Of a stretch of 64,000 bases of DNA, positions 1 through 8,111 are shown piece by piece; positions within the stretch are counted from its first letter, which is position 1, and each line of letters starts with the position of its first letter. The notes under the pieces were generated by a model that was not told the origin of the DNA, made no database searches, and saw only the letters and a program-made list of their open reading frames with translations. The stretch comes from Pacificimonas sp963710205 (GTDB lineage Bacteria; Pseudomonadota; Alphaproteobacteria; Sphingomonadales; Sphingomonadaceae). The position numbers and the translations under genes were made by a program. The stretch is from assembly GCA_963710205.1 (NCBI GenBank), contig CAVPZG010000005.1:773286-837285 (forward strand), written 5' to 3'.

Positions 1-158
1 ACATCGTCAACATCGGATGTGTCGATATTCGTGCGATCGCGCAGGGCTTCGAGCACCTGCGCAGCCAGCTGGACCGGCGTAATTTCGTGCAGCGCGCCAT
101 TCGGCTTCCCCTTGCCGCGGGGGGTGCGGACAGCGTCATAAATATAAGCGGTGGTCAT
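1..158 (-). CDS. Acetyl-CoA C-acyltransferase (thiolase), N-terminal part, cut by window edge
   Basis: Only the first 52 codons are visible, starting at the ATG at 158 and running off the left edge. The start reads MTTAYIYDAVRTPRGKGKPN, the typical opening of FadA/PcaF-type thiolases, which cleave 3-ketoacyl-CoA to acetyl-CoA in beta-oxidation. It lies 138 bp downstream of the acyl-CoA dehydrogenase on the same strand, so the two probably act in the same pathway. The catalytic cysteine and histidines lie outside the window. Assignment rests on the N-terminal motif and the neighbourhood. Confidence 0.88.
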   Translation of the reverse strand, partial: MTTAYIYDAVRTPRGKGKPNGALHEITPVQLAAQVLEALRDRTNIDTSDVDD

Positions 159-257
159 GTGCGTTCCCTTTCCGTCGTCCCAGCATTGGCGGGGACTCAT
201 TTGTTCCTGACGTCCGCGACCAAGATGTCGCGCCATGGCCTCTGAAATGTAGCCGAA

Positions 258-283
258 TGGATGCCCGCCTTAGCGGGAATGAC
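258..283. repeat. REP-like palindromic intergenic repeat
   Basis: The segment contains GCCCGCCTTAGCGGG, an imperfect hairpin flanked by tgga and aatgac. This is the form of the short repeat (GTCATTCCCGC...GCGGGCATCCA on the other strand) that is scattered between genes in many sphingomonad genomes. It sits between the thiolase and the acyl-CoA dehydrogenase and could modulate mRNA stability between them. Only this one copy was noticed in the window. Confidence 0.55.
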
Positions 284-296
284 AGTGAGTACCGTT

Positions 297-2099
297 TCAA
301 GCCCGCGCGAACATTTCGACCGGCAGTGCCATCATGCTTTCCGCACCGGTTTCCAGTTTGCGTCGAAGTGCGCCCGCGTCGGGCAGATATCTGTCCATAT
401 AGTAGCGCGCGGTAATCATTTTAGCCTCGTAAAATGGATCGCCTGCCGCCCCATTCGCCAGTTTGGCCTGTGCGGCCTTCGCCATCTTCAGCCACATCAG
501 ACCCAGCGTGACGATGCCCATAAGGTGCATGTAGGGCACGGCGCCTGCCCCGGCGTTGTTGGGGTTCGACATGCCGTTCTGCATCAGCCACATCGTCGCC
601 GCCTGAAGCTCGCCGCCGGCCCGTTCCAGCTTTTCCGCGAGGGGCTTCAGCGCCTCGTTCTCCTTGGCCTCCCCAATCTCGTCATTCATCATCTTGGCGA
701 ACTGCATGAGCGCCTTGCCGCCATGACGGCCGAGCTTGCGGCCGACCAGATCCATCGCCTGGACGCCATTCGTCCCCTCGTAAATCTGGGCGATACGAGC
801 GTCGCGGACATATTGCTCCATGCCCCATTCGGTCACATAGCCGTGGCCACCATAGACCTGCTGCGCGTTGATTGCGGTTTCCAGACCCTTGTCGGTGAAA
901 TAGCCCTTGATGACCGGAGTCAGCAGCCCGACAAGCTCGTCGGCTTCCTCGCGTTCTTCCTCGGTCTGGGCATTATGCGCGAGGTCGATCTGCAACGCCG
1001 CCCACAGGCTGAGCGCGCGCGCGCCTTCGGTGAACGCACGGCCGTCCATCAGCATGCGGCGCACGTCTGGATGCACCATGATGGTGTCCGCCTTGGCGTC
1101 CGCGTCCGCCGCACCCGTCAGTGCCCGGCCCTGACGCCGTTCGTTCGCGTAGGTCACGGCGTTCTGATAGGCGACCTCGCCCTGTGCCAGGCCCTGCACA
1201 CCAACACCTAGACGCGCGGCGTTCATCATGATGAACATCGCGGCCAGGCCCTTTTCCGGCTCACCCACCAGATAGCCGGTCGCATCGTCGTAATTCATGA
1301 CGCAGGTCGCATTGCCGTGAATGCCCATCTTTTCCTCGATGGAGCCGCATGTGACGCCGTTCCGGTCACCAAGCGTGCCGTCATCGTTCACAATGAATTT
1401 CGGGACGATGAAAAGCGAGATTCCCTTCACATTGTCAGGCGCGCCCTCGCGTTTTGCGAGGACGAGGTGAATGATGTTGGATGACAGGTCATGCTCACCG
1501 GCGGAGATGAAGATCTTCTGCCCGGTGATGCGGTAGCTGCCGTCCTCATTTTCGACGGCCTTGGTGCGGATCAAGCCGAGATCGGTGCCGCAATGCGGTT
1601 CCGTCAAATTCATGGTCCCCGTCCACTCCCCGGAGATCATCTTGGGCATGTAGATGCGCTTCTGCTCATCCGAACCCTTGACGTTGATCGACGCGATCGC
1701 ACCGGCCGTCAGTCCAGGGTACATGCCAAAGGCCATATTGGCGGAAGACATGAATTCCTCAAATGCCATGGCGACCACGTGCGGAAGGCCCTGCCCGCCA
1801 TAATCCGGGTTCTGACCCAGCGTGCCCCAGCCGCCCTCGACGAACTGGTCATAAGCCTGCTTGAAACCCGTGGGCGTCGTCACACTGCCATCTTCATGGC
1901 GCGTGCAACCCTCATGATCGCCAATCTGGTTAAGCGGGAAGAGCACTTCAGAGACGAACTTGCCGCCCTCTTCCAGAACCGCATTCACGGTATCCGCATC
2001 GGCGCTTTCGAAGCCGGGCAGGTTCGCGTATTTCTCAAGATTGAGAACGTCGGACATGACGAACTGCGTGTCACGAACGGGGGCAGTATAGCTAGGCAT
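297..2099 (-). CDS. Acyl-CoA dehydrogenase, long form (DmdC-like), 600 aa
   Basis: FAD-dependent acyl-CoA dehydrogenase producing 2-enoyl-CoA. The start MPSYTAPVRD at 2099 overlaps the MerR stop by 8 bp and was preferred over the upstream in-frame extension, which only mirrors the MerR gene. At 600 aa it is longer than the usual 380-aa enzymes and matches the class that includes 3-methylmercaptopropionyl-CoA dehydrogenase and carries an extra C-terminal domain. Visible motifs are the substrate/FAD loop MNLTEPHCGTDLGLIRTKA and the C-terminal YEGTNGVQAMDLVGRK, whose Glu is the usual catalytic base. Translational coupling to MerR and the thiolase behind it indicate one fatty-acid or branched-acid oxidation operon. 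Substrate chain length cannot be read from sequence. Confidence 0.93.
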   Translation of the reverse strand: MPSYTAPVRDTQFVMSDVLNLEKYANLPGFESADADTVNAVLEEGGKFVSEVLFPLNQIGDHEGCTRHEDGSVTTPTGFKQAYDQFVEGGWGTLGQNPDYGGQGLPHVVAMAFEEFMSSANMAFGMYPGLTAGAIASINVKGSDEQKRIYMPKMISGEWTGTMNLTEPHCGTDLGLIRTKAVENEDGSYRITGQKIFISAGEHDLSSNIIHLVLAKREGAPDNVKGISLFIVPKFIVNDDGTLGDRNGVTCGSIEEKMGIHGNATCVMNYDDATGYLVGEPEKGLAAMFIMMNAARLGVGVQGLAQGEVAYQNAVTYANERRQGRALTGAADADAKADTIMVHPDVRRMLMDGRAFTEGARALSLWAALQIDLAHNAQTEEEREEADELVGLLTPVIKGYFTDKGLETAINAQQVYGGHGYVTEWGMEQYVRDARIAQIYEGTNGVQAMDLVGRKLGRHGGKALMQFAKMMNDEIGEAKENEALKPLAEKLERAGGELQAATMWLMQNGMSNPNNAGAGAVPYMHLMGIVTLGLMWLKMAKAAQAKLANGAAGDPFYEAKMITARYYMDRYLPDAGALRRKLETGAESMMALPVEMFARA

Positions 2100-2529
2100 T
2101 GGAATCGTTTCCCTTGGATACGGGCGCGTCGGGCATGTGCCGCACAGCGCCAATGAAAGTCTGAAGGTCGGTAATGGTGTCATCAATGTCGGTACGCTGC
2201 TGCTTGAGTGCAGCGACCCGCTCCCGGCACTTTTCGACGAGAGCGGCGATCTGCCGGTCGGGACCGCCTGATTTATAGATGTCCAGCAGGTCGCGGATCT
2301 CGGCGAGGCTGAACCCCACCCGCTTGCCGCGCAGTATCCAGCCGAGCCGGGCGCGGTCACGCTTCGAATAGATGCGGTTCTGGCCCTCGCGCTTCGGCGC
2401 GAGGAGGCCTTCCGACTCGTAAAACCGAATGGTGCGCGGCGTGACATCATATTCACGCGACAGTTCGGCGATCGTGAATGATTCCGCAGTTGCGGGATCG
2501 ATTTGGGTGAGGAGTCCGCTGGAAGGCAT
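2092..2529 (-). CDS. MerR-family transcriptional regulator (LiuR-like)
   Basis: A 145-aa regulator with an N-terminal winged HTH (FTIAELSREYDVTPRTIRFY, residues about 18-37) and a C-terminal coiled-coil dimerisation helix rich in Arg, Ala and Gln. It lacks the metal-binding cysteines of MerR, CueR or SoxR. That pattern fits the LiuR/CoA-ester-sensing branch that controls beta-oxidation and branched-chain degradation genes. It is first in a unit with an acyl-CoA dehydrogenase and a thiolase and is preceded by a clear inverted repeat, so autoregulation and repression of the operon are likely. The inducer is unknown. Confidence 0.9.
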   Translation of the reverse strand: MPSSGLLTQIDPATAESFTIAELSREYDVTPRTIRFYESEGLLAPKREGQNRIYSKRDRARLGWILRGKRVGFSLAEIRDLLDIYKSGGPDRQIAALVEKCRERVAALKQQRTDIDDTITDLQTFIGAVRHMPDAPVSKGNDSNA

Positions 2530-2541
2530 GACCTTCTTGTA

Positions 2542-2565
2542 GTTTACGTTGACGTAAACGTCAAC
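2542..2565 (-). promoter_or_regulatory. Nested palindromic operator before the MerR operon
   Basis: Two overlapping inverted repeats lie 14-37 bp upstream of the MerR start: TTTACG-TTGA-CGTAAA (2543-2558) and TTGACGT-AA-ACGTCAA (2549-2564). The second resembles operators of MerR/LiuR-type regulators of acyl-CoA metabolism. The element overlaps the last codons of the upstream NAD-binding gene, so this operon's promoter lies within the 3' end of its neighbour. That MerR binds here is inferred from symmetry and position. Confidence 0.65.
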
Positions 2566-3211
2566 TCATCTTCGCCAGCCGATCGATTTCTGGATTGAAA
2601 TGAACGAAGCGGCCTGGCCTGTCTTTTTCCATCAATGCTGCAATGGCCCCCGCCACATGGTCTGCCGCAATGCCCTGATAGCGCGCCGCCTTGCCTCTAA
2701 GAAACGGATTGACGACCGGAGCCAAGATCGTCCCGACCTTCTCGGCCAGCCGGAACTCACTGCGCGCGCCGAGCAGCAAACCCGGCCGCACGATGTCGAG
2801 CCGGTGGAAACCCAGCGCACTGAGCTTCGCTTCTGTCCGTCCCTTCATTCTTAGATAGCGGCTGGCCGCGTCGACCTTCGCGCCCACGGAGCTGACATGA
2901 ATGAACTGACGCGCGCCCGCTTTCCTGGCGGCGGCGGCGAAATTCGCTACATAGTCGGTGTCAATGCGCGCGAAGGCTTCCCAGTTGCCCGCTTTTCTGA
3001 TGGTGCTGCCAAGACAGCATATGGCGATGTCGCACGCTGTCAGCCGGTCCGGCAATTCCGGCAGCCGGTCGAAGTCGATCATGACTTCACCCTTTCGCCC
3101 GGTTTCCCTCCGGACGAGGGCGTGGAATTCGACGCTGGAGGCGGCGCGAAGTTGCCTCGCCACACCGCGACCGATCAGGCCCGTCGCGCCGATCATCCAG
3201 ATTCTAGTCAA
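2561..3211 (-). CDS. NAD(P)-binding atypical SDR (HTATIP2-like)
   Basis: A 216-aa protein with an N-terminal Rossmann fold (MIGATGLIGRGVARQL, residues about 6-21). It contains the atypical-SDR stretch IHVSSVGAKVDAASRYLRMK, where Ser and the Tyr/Lys pair correspond to the usual catalytic set, and a later IVRPGLLLGARSE segment. This is the layout of the HTATIP2/TIP30-like NAD(P)H-binding oxidoreductases. It overlaps the hisI stop by 8 bp and so is cotranscribed with it. The substrate is unknown and a metabolic link with histidine synthesis is not obvious. Confidence 0.8.
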   Translation of the reverse strand: MTRIWMIGATGLIGRGVARQLRAASSVEFHALVRRETGRKGEVMIDFDRLPELPDRLTACDIAICCLGSTIRKAGNWEAFARIDTDYVANFAAAARKAGARQFIHVSSVGAKVDAASRYLRMKGRTEAKLSALGFHRLDIVRPGLLLGARSEFRLAEKVGTILAPVVNPFLRGKAARYQGIAADHVAGAIAALMEKDRPGRFVHFNPEIDRLAKMS

Positions 3212-3563
3212 GAACGAGGGCGCCTTGTTCCAACCTGCGGTAGAAACAGCTTCTTCTGCCGGTGTGACAGGCAGGCCCTGCCGCTTCTACCTTCATCCAG
3301 ACCGCATCCTGATCGCAGTCCACACGGATTTCCTTCACATGCAGGACATGACCGCTGGTCTCGCCCTTCATCCAGAGTTTCTGGCGGGACCGGGACCAGA
3401 AATGGGCCTTCCCGGTCTCCTGCGTCAGTCTGAAGGCGTCCGCATTCATGTGCGCGAGCATGAGGAGTTCGCCCGACGCACTGTCCGTGGCAACGGCGGT
3501 CAGAAGGCCTTGCCCATCGAATTTCAGGTCGAGGGCCATGCCCTCTTCGCGGTCGCTGTTCAT
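3204..3563 (-). CDS. hisI: Phosphoribosyl-AMP cyclohydrolase HisI
   Basis: Third step of histidine biosynthesis: opens the adenine ring of phosphoribosyl-AMP. The zinc- and metal-binding signatures are present: DCDQDAVWMKVEAAGPACHT followed by GRRSCFYR. HFWSRSRQKLWMKGETSGH is the conserved central motif. I chose the ATG at 3563 (MNSDREEG, 119 aa) because it gives the usual length for the stand-alone enzyme; an upstream ATG at 3599 would add 12 basic residues. hisE is not fused to it and no other his gene is nearby. Confidence 0.93.
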   Translation of the reverse strand: MNSDREEGMALDLKFDGQGLLTAVATDSASGELLMLAHMNADAFRLTQETGKAHFWSRSRQKLWMKGETSGHVLHVKEIRVDCDQDAVWMKVEAAGPACHTGRRSCFYRRLEQGALVLD

Positions 3564-3698
3564 GCCCCGATGCTTAGGCTGGCGTCTGGTGCGGCTCAAC
3601 GGCTGTTTGCGTGCCGCTTATTTTGCGGCATACTTCCATTACAGGGCGGCGAACGCCCCGCGGCACGAAGATGGCGCGGGCGAAGAGGGGAGAACGTC

Positions 3699-4742
3699 AT
3701 GTATATTCGCGCAGTCATGATAGCCGCAGCAGCGGCGGCGGCAACGCCAGCCTATGCAGTACCAGCCTATTCCAGCATGATCGTGTTTGGCGACAGCCTG
3801 TCGGACACGGGAAATATTCAGTCGATTTTTGGCACGTCCCGGCTCATCAGAAACGAGATCGGTTATGGGTCGAACGGACGGTTTTCCAATGGAGCCGTCT
3901 GGCACGAATATCTGTCGGACTATCTCGGCATCGACCGCGCGGTCGCTTCCAGAAAAGGCGGCGCCAATTATGCGCATGGCGGGGCGGAAACGGATTTCCT
4001 GCCCTGGCCGACGCAGGGGACGCTGTGGCAGGGCTATGACTATCTGCTCGGAAATGGCGGCCGCGCGGAAGCGGATGCCCTCTATGTCGCATGGACCGGC
4101 GGAAACGACGTGCGCGACCTGGTGGGTAGTGTGGATGCACAGCGTACAATCGACAGGAGACTGGGCGACCTGGGCGTGTTCCTGGACAATCTCGTCGCAT
4201 CTGGCGCCACGTCGATTCTGATCCCGAACCTGCCAGATATAGGCAGCATTCCCGAATTTCGCGGAACGTCCGACAGCGCCTCCGCGACCGATCTAACCGT
4301 TTACTGGAATCAGGGACTGGCGTCGCTGACCGCCGACCTGATGCTGAACGATGGTCTCAATATATTCTCATTCGACGTCTTTGGCGTGTTCAACGACATA
4401 CTCGCCGATCCCGCTGCGGCCGGTTTCGTCAATGCGACGGACACGTGCCGCTCGGTCGCCTTTTTCGGCCTGGTCGAACGAAGCTGCCGAGATGCCGACC
4501 GGTTCGTGTTCTGGGACGATGTGCATCCGACAACTGCCGCGCATCGCCAGCTGGCCTTGAACGCATTTTCTCTCTTCGATGCTTCGGCGCTTGGCCTTGC
4601 CGCAGGCGGCGCGTCCATCAGCTTTGCCGATGCCGACCTGACCGACATACCTGAACCCGCTGCGCTGATGCTGTTTGGTTTGGGATTGCTGGGCGTCGGG
4701 ATGGGGCGACATCTGAAACACAGCCGCGAGGCCGGGGGCTGA
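3699..4742 (+). CDS. SGNH/GDSL-family hydrolase with PEP-CTERM sorting signal
   Basis: A 347-aa secreted esterase/lipase-like protein. It has a signal peptide (MYIRAVMIAAAAAAATPAYA). Block I of the SGNH family is MIVFGDSLSDTGN with the nucleophile Ser at about residue 34. A GGND motif (AWTGGNDVRD) is present, and the C-terminal DDVHPTTAAH holds the Asp-x-x-His pair. The tail IPEPAALMLFGLGLLGVGMG followed by basic residues is a classic PEP-CTERM signal: PEP motif, membrane helix, Arg/Lys anchor. The protein is therefore a likely substrate of the exosortase encoded at 15.5-17.0 kb, processed on passage to the cell surface. The ATG at 3699 has an upstream GGGGAG. The longer in-frame extension is antisense to hisI and was discarded. 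Confidence 0.92.
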   Translation: MYIRAVMIAAAAAAATPAYAVPAYSSMIVFGDSLSDTGNIQSIFGTSRLIRNEIGYGSNGRFSNGAVWHEYLSDYLGIDRAVASRKGGANYAHGGAETDFLPWPTQGTLWQGYDYLLGNGGRAEADALYVAWTGGNDVRDLVGSVDAQRTIDRRLGDLGVFLDNLVASGATSILIPNLPDIGSIPEFRGTSDSASATDLTVYWNQGLASLTADLMLNDGLNIFSFDVFGVFNDILADPAAAGFVNATDTCRSVAFFGLVERSCRDADRFVFWDDVHPTTAAHRQLALNAFSLFDASALGLAAGGASISFADADLTDIPEPAALMLFGLGLLGVGMGRHLKHSREAGG

Positions 4743-4754
4743 CGGAGGGCTCCA

Positions 4755-4790
4755 GTCCCGTGGGAAGGGCGTTGTCCCTTTCCACGGGAC
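4755..4790 (+). terminator. Hairpin downstream of the PEP-CTERM hydrolase
   Basis: GTCCCGTGGGAAGGG and CCCTTTCCACGGGAC form a 15-bp stem (one G-U pair) around a 6-nt loop, starting 13 bp after the stop codon. It is not followed by a T tract, so it may be a transcript-stabilising hairpin or a weak terminator between the hydrolase and purF. Confidence 0.6.
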
Positions 4791-4893
4791 ATGCTGTCCG
4801 CCATCGAAGGCGCGAAAGACGCTTTGGTGACAAAGCTGTGGGCTCACCCTATATGCGCCCCTGTCCGATCCCGCCGCCGTCAAGGACCACCCT

Positions 4894-6354
4894 ATGCTGA
4901 CCACCAACCCTTTCGATGACGACAAGCTGCGCGAGGAGTGCGGCGTTTTTGGCGTCTTCGGCATCGAGGGGGCGGCCGCACTGACCGCGCTGGGACTTCA
5001 TGCCCTGCAGCATCGCGGGCAGGAAGCCGCCGGCATCACCAGTCATGACGGCCTCATGTTCCATACCAAACGGGCGATGGGGCATGTCGCCGGCAACTTC
5101 GATTCGGAAGATGCGATCCGCCAGCTGCCAGGGCACACGGCGATTGGCCATGTACGCTATTCGACCACCGGCGAGACCGCGATGCGGAACGTGCAGCCCC
5201 TGTTTGCCGAGCTCGCATCCGGCGGGTTCGCCGTCGCGCACAATGGCAATATTTCGAACGCGCAGCACCTTCGGAAAGCGTTGAACCGGCGGGGTTCCAT
5301 TTTTCAGTCGACAAGCGATACCGAGGTTCTGATCCACCTCGTGGCAACCTCAAGCTATCGTCCGCTTCTGGACCGGTTCATCGATGCGCTGAAACAGGTC
5401 GAAGGCGCATACAGTCTGGCCTGTTTGACATCCGAAGGCCTGATCGCCTGCCGTGATCCCCTTGGTATCCGTCCGCTGGTTCTCGGCCGGCTGGAGGACG
5501 CCTTTATCGTGGCATCGGAAACGGTTGCACTTGATGTTTGCGGCGCAACCTTCATTCGCCAGATTGACCCCGGCGAACTGATTCTGATCAACGAGAAGGG
5601 CTTGCGGTCGCTACGTCCCTTTACCGACATGAAGCCCCGCCCCTGCATTTTCGAGCATGTCTATTTCTCACGTCCCGACTCCCTGCTGGACGGCAACAGC
5701 GTCTATGCGGTGCGAAAAAGCATCGGCCGGGAACTGGCCACTGAAAGTCCGGTCGAAGCGGACGTCGTCATACCTGTTCCCGACAGCGGCAACCCTGCCG
5801 CCATCGGCTTTGCGCAGGAAGCGGGCATCCCGTTCGAGCAGGGAATTATCCGGTCGCACTATGTCGGCAGGACATTCATTCAGCCTGGTCAGGGCATTCG
5901 CGACCTCGGTGTAAAACTGAAGCATAACGCCAATCGCGGCGTTATCGAAGGACAGCGAATTGTCCTGATTGACGATTCCATCGTGCGGGGAACGACGTCA
6001 CTGAAAATCGTGCAGATGATGCGCGATGCGGGCGCGAAGGAAGTGCACATGCGGATCGCCAGTCCGCCGACGCGCAATCCCTGCTTCTACGGCGTCGATA
6101 CCCCCGACCGCTCCAAATTGCTTGCCGCCCAGATGGACATTGAACGTATGCGCAGCTTTATCAAGGCGGATAGCCTGGCCTTCATTTCCATTGACGGCCT
6201 GTATCGCGCGCTTGGCGAAGACGCCCGCGACGAACATCAGCCACAATTCTGCGATGCCTGTTTCACAGGCGCTTATCCGACCAGTCTCACCGATCAGGAG
6301 GATGAAGCTGGCCCGGATCAACTCAACCTGCTGGCGGAGCAGATCGCGGTATGA
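4894..6354 (+). CDS. purF: Amidophosphoribosyltransferase PurF
   Basis: First committed step of purine synthesis: PRPP plus glutamine give phosphoribosylamine. The 486-aa protein has a 15-residue propeptide ending EE, then the catalytic Cys16 (REECGVFGVFG). An Ntn glutaminase domain occupies the first half, with HALQHRGQEAAGI. A type I phosphoribosyltransferase domain follows with the PRPP loop VLIDDSIVRGTTSLKI. The cysteines CFYGVD and FCDACFTG are typical of the Fe-S/clostridial-type enzymes. Its stop overlaps the start of the next SDR gene by 4 bp (ATGA), so the two are cotranscribed. Confidence 0.97.
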   Translation: MLTTNPFDDDKLREECGVFGVFGIEGAAALTALGLHALQHRGQEAAGITSHDGLMFHTKRAMGHVAGNFDSEDAIRQLPGHTAIGHVRYSTTGETAMRNVQPLFAELASGGFAVAHNGNISNAQHLRKALNRRGSIFQSTSDTEVLIHLVATSSYRPLLDRFIDALKQVEGAYSLACLTSEGLIACRDPLGIRPLVLGRLEDAFIVASETVALDVCGATFIRQIDPGELILINEKGLRSLRPFTDMKPRPCIFEHVYFSRPDSLLDGNSVYAVRKSIGRELATESPVEADVVIPVPDSGNPAAIGFAQEAGIPFEQGIIRSHYVGRTFIQPGQGIRDLGVKLKHNANRGVIEGQRIVLIDDSIVRGTTSLKIVQMMRDAGAKEVHMRIASPPTRNPCFYGVDTPDRSKLLAAQMDIERMRSFIKADSLAFISIDGLYRALGEDARDEHQPQFCDACFTGAYPTSLTDQEDEAGPDQLNLLAEQIAV

Positions 6355-7019
6355 ACGATGCGGAGGACAAGCCGCTCGCGCTGATCACGGGGGCATCCCG
6401 CGGCATTGGGGCAGCGACTGCGAAGGCGCTGGCGTCAAGGGGCCATCATGTGATTCTGACGGCGCGGACCGAAGGTGGTCTGGAGGAGGTCGAGGATGCC
6501 ATTCACGCCGCAGGCGGCACGGCAACACTCGCGCCATTCGATCTTGCGGATTTCGAGGCGATTGACCGGCTGGCGCAGGCGATTGCCGGGCGCTGGCAGA
6601 GGCTGGATGTTCTCGTTCTGAACGCAGCCATGCTGGGCGATCTGACCCCCCTGCCCCATGTGGACAGCGACAAATTCGAAGCCCTGTTCAAGCTGAACGT
6701 GACGGCAAATTACCGGTTGCTGAAAGCGTTCGACGCCTTGCTGAAGGCAGCGCCCAAAGCGCATGTCGTTGCGCTGACATCTTCCGTCGCCCAAACGCCG
6801 CGTGCCTATTGGGGGCCCTATGCGGCGTCAAAGGCGGCTCTTGAAAATCTTGTGACGACCTATGGCGAGGAAGTGAAAAATCTCGCCGATATTTCCGTGC
6901 ACATCGTCAATCCGCGCGGCACGGCAACGGCAATGCGCGCCGAGGCTTTTCCAGGTGAAGACCAGGCGACGCTGCGAAGCCCTGATGACGTCGCGGAGGA
7001 TATTACCGCGCTTCTGTAA
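6351..7019 (+). CDS. SDR-family NAD(P)-dependent oxidoreductase
   Basis: A 222-aa classical short-chain dehydrogenase. It has the nucleotide-binding GASRGIGAATAKAL near residue 15, VLNAAML in place of the NNAG motif, the catalytic Ser in VALTSSVAQTPRAYWG, and the Tyr-x-x-x-Lys in PYAASKAAL. It is translationally coupled to purF, an arrangement that recurs in sphingomonads according to my recollection. The coupling gives no clear hint of substrate. Confidence 0.9.
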   Translation: MNDAEDKPLALITGASRGIGAATAKALASRGHHVILTARTEGGLEEVEDAIHAAGGTATLAPFDLADFEAIDRLAQAIAGRWQRLDVLVLNAAMLGDLTPLPHVDSDKFEALFKLNVTANYRLLKAFDALLKAAPKAHVVALTSSVAQTPRAYWGPYAASKAALENLVTTYGEEVKNLADISVHIVNPRGTATAMRAEAFPGEDQATLRSPDDVAEDITALL

Positions 7020-7029
7020 CTCCGCAGGC

Positions 7030-7629
7030 CTAGCGGATGGTGACCTCCACACGGCGGTTCAGCGGCTCGCGGGTTTCGTCTGGCGTCTCGACAACCGGGT
7101 CGGTTTCACCATGTGATGCGACTTCGATAATGTCGGCTGGCACACCTTCCGATACCAGTTTCGCCTTTATGGTTTCGGCACGTTGCAAGGAAAGCGCGTC
7201 GTTCGATTCCGCCGTGCCCATCGTGTCGGTATGCCCTACGACGCGGATTTCGGGTGCCGGAAATTCGCGAAATGCGGCAACGATGATGTCGATTTCGGCT
7301 TCAGACTCTGCAGTCAGGTCTTCAGCGGTCGACCCGAAATACAGGGTCAGGCTGAGGGGTTCGCGCGGCGTCTCCCTCAGTGTGTCAGCAAAACGGGTTT
7401 CGACGAAGGCCGCATCGACCTCACCGGGAGCGGAGGGCGCGCGCGTGGGCGATGCAACATCGATCGCCCAGTAGGCGCCGTTCATCACCTGTGTGCCGCC
7501 CGCATTGGTCAGTGTGACTTCTCCGACGGATCCATCTTCATCGGGAAGCAGCACAAAAGTTGATTTTGCAGCGCATCCGGACAGAACAGCCGCGATGAGC
7601 ATGATGACGGCAATGCGGAGTCCGGACAT
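7030..7629 (-). CDS. OmpA-family peptidoglycan-associated lipoprotein
   Basis: A 199-aa lipoprotein. The signal MSGLRIAVIMLIAAVLSGCA has a lipobox LSGC with the modified Cys at about residue 19. The C-terminal OmpA/MotB domain (residues about 95-199) contains IRVVGHTDTMGTAESNDALS and NRRVEVTIR, the peptidoglycan-binding signature. It overlaps the FecR-domain gene by one base (TGATG) and probably forms a unit with it and the CHASE2 kinase. It likely tethers this system to the cell wall or outer membrane. Confidence 0.88.
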   Translation of the reverse strand: MSGLRIAVIMLIAAVLSGCAAKSTFVLLPDEDGSVGEVTLTNAGGTQVMNGAYWAIDVASPTRAPSAPGEVDAAFVETRFADTLRETPREPLSLTLYFGSTAEDLTAESEAEIDIIVAAFREFPAPEIRVVGHTDTMGTAESNDALSLQRAETIKAKLVSEGVPADIIEVASHGETDPVVETPDETREPLNRRVEVTIR

Positions 7630-8084
7630 CAGCGCACCTCCACAACGAAACGTGTACCACGGACACCGACCGTGGCGACCGGCGTTTCGACCTTTACGGA
7701 GTCAGGAGCGAGCTTGGCGATCCGGCCGCTGATATACTGCAATTTCCCGCTGATCAGTTTCAGGAAAAGGCCGAGTTTGCCCTCCACAGGGTCGAACTCG
7801 AACTTTGAAATCTCAAACCGGGTTTTCGGTCCCAAAGAGACGCGCGTTCCATCGCGAAAGGTCAGGCCCACGCTGCCCGCGCCAACTTCGATGGTGTCGG
7901 TGGCATTGAGCAGATCGCCGACCCTTGCCTGAACGGGCGCCGTGCGCACGATCGTCACATCCCCCGTCAGGCTTTTGATCATGCCGATACCGGTCGTCTG
8001 CGATTCCTGCGCACGGACAGACATGCTGAAAAGCATTGCGATAGACAATGACAACAATACCCACGACCTGGCAAAATAAAGCAT
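7629..8084 (-). CDS. FecR-domain secreted protein
   Basis: A 151-aa protein with an N-terminal signal peptide (RSWVLLSLSIAMLFSMSVRA). A FecR-like domain follows: VTIVRTAPVQARVGDLLNAT, then GSVGLTFRDGTRVSLGPKT, then the closing VETPVATVGVRGTRFVVEVR. The domain is found in periplasmic sensors and in proteins beside CHASE2 proteins. It lies 27 bp downstream of the CHASE2 histidine kinase and is coupled to the OmpA lipoprotein. A periplasmic signal-presenting role for the kinase is an inference from context. Confidence 0.85.
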   Translation of the reverse strand: MLYFARSWVLLSLSIAMLFSMSVRAQESQTTGIGMIKSLTGDVTIVRTAPVQARVGDLLNATDTIEVGAGSVGLTFRDGTRVSLGPKTRFEISKFEFDPVEGKLGLFLKLISGKLQYISGRIAKLAPDSVKVETPVATVGVRGTRFVVEVR

Positions 8085-8111
8085 GAATAGCCCTCCTGTA
8101 ATGGATAGCCC

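Noticed and set aside
261..1211. A 316-codon plus-strand frame opposite the acyl-CoA dehydrogenase
   Set aside because: Mirror of the dehydrogenase reading frame, no conserved motif.
3610..3698. A possible sigma-54 site before the PEP-CTERM hydrolase
   Set aside because: One GG-N10-GC pair occurs (GGCTGTTTGCGTGC), but the remaining consensus bases are absent, so it is not convincing.
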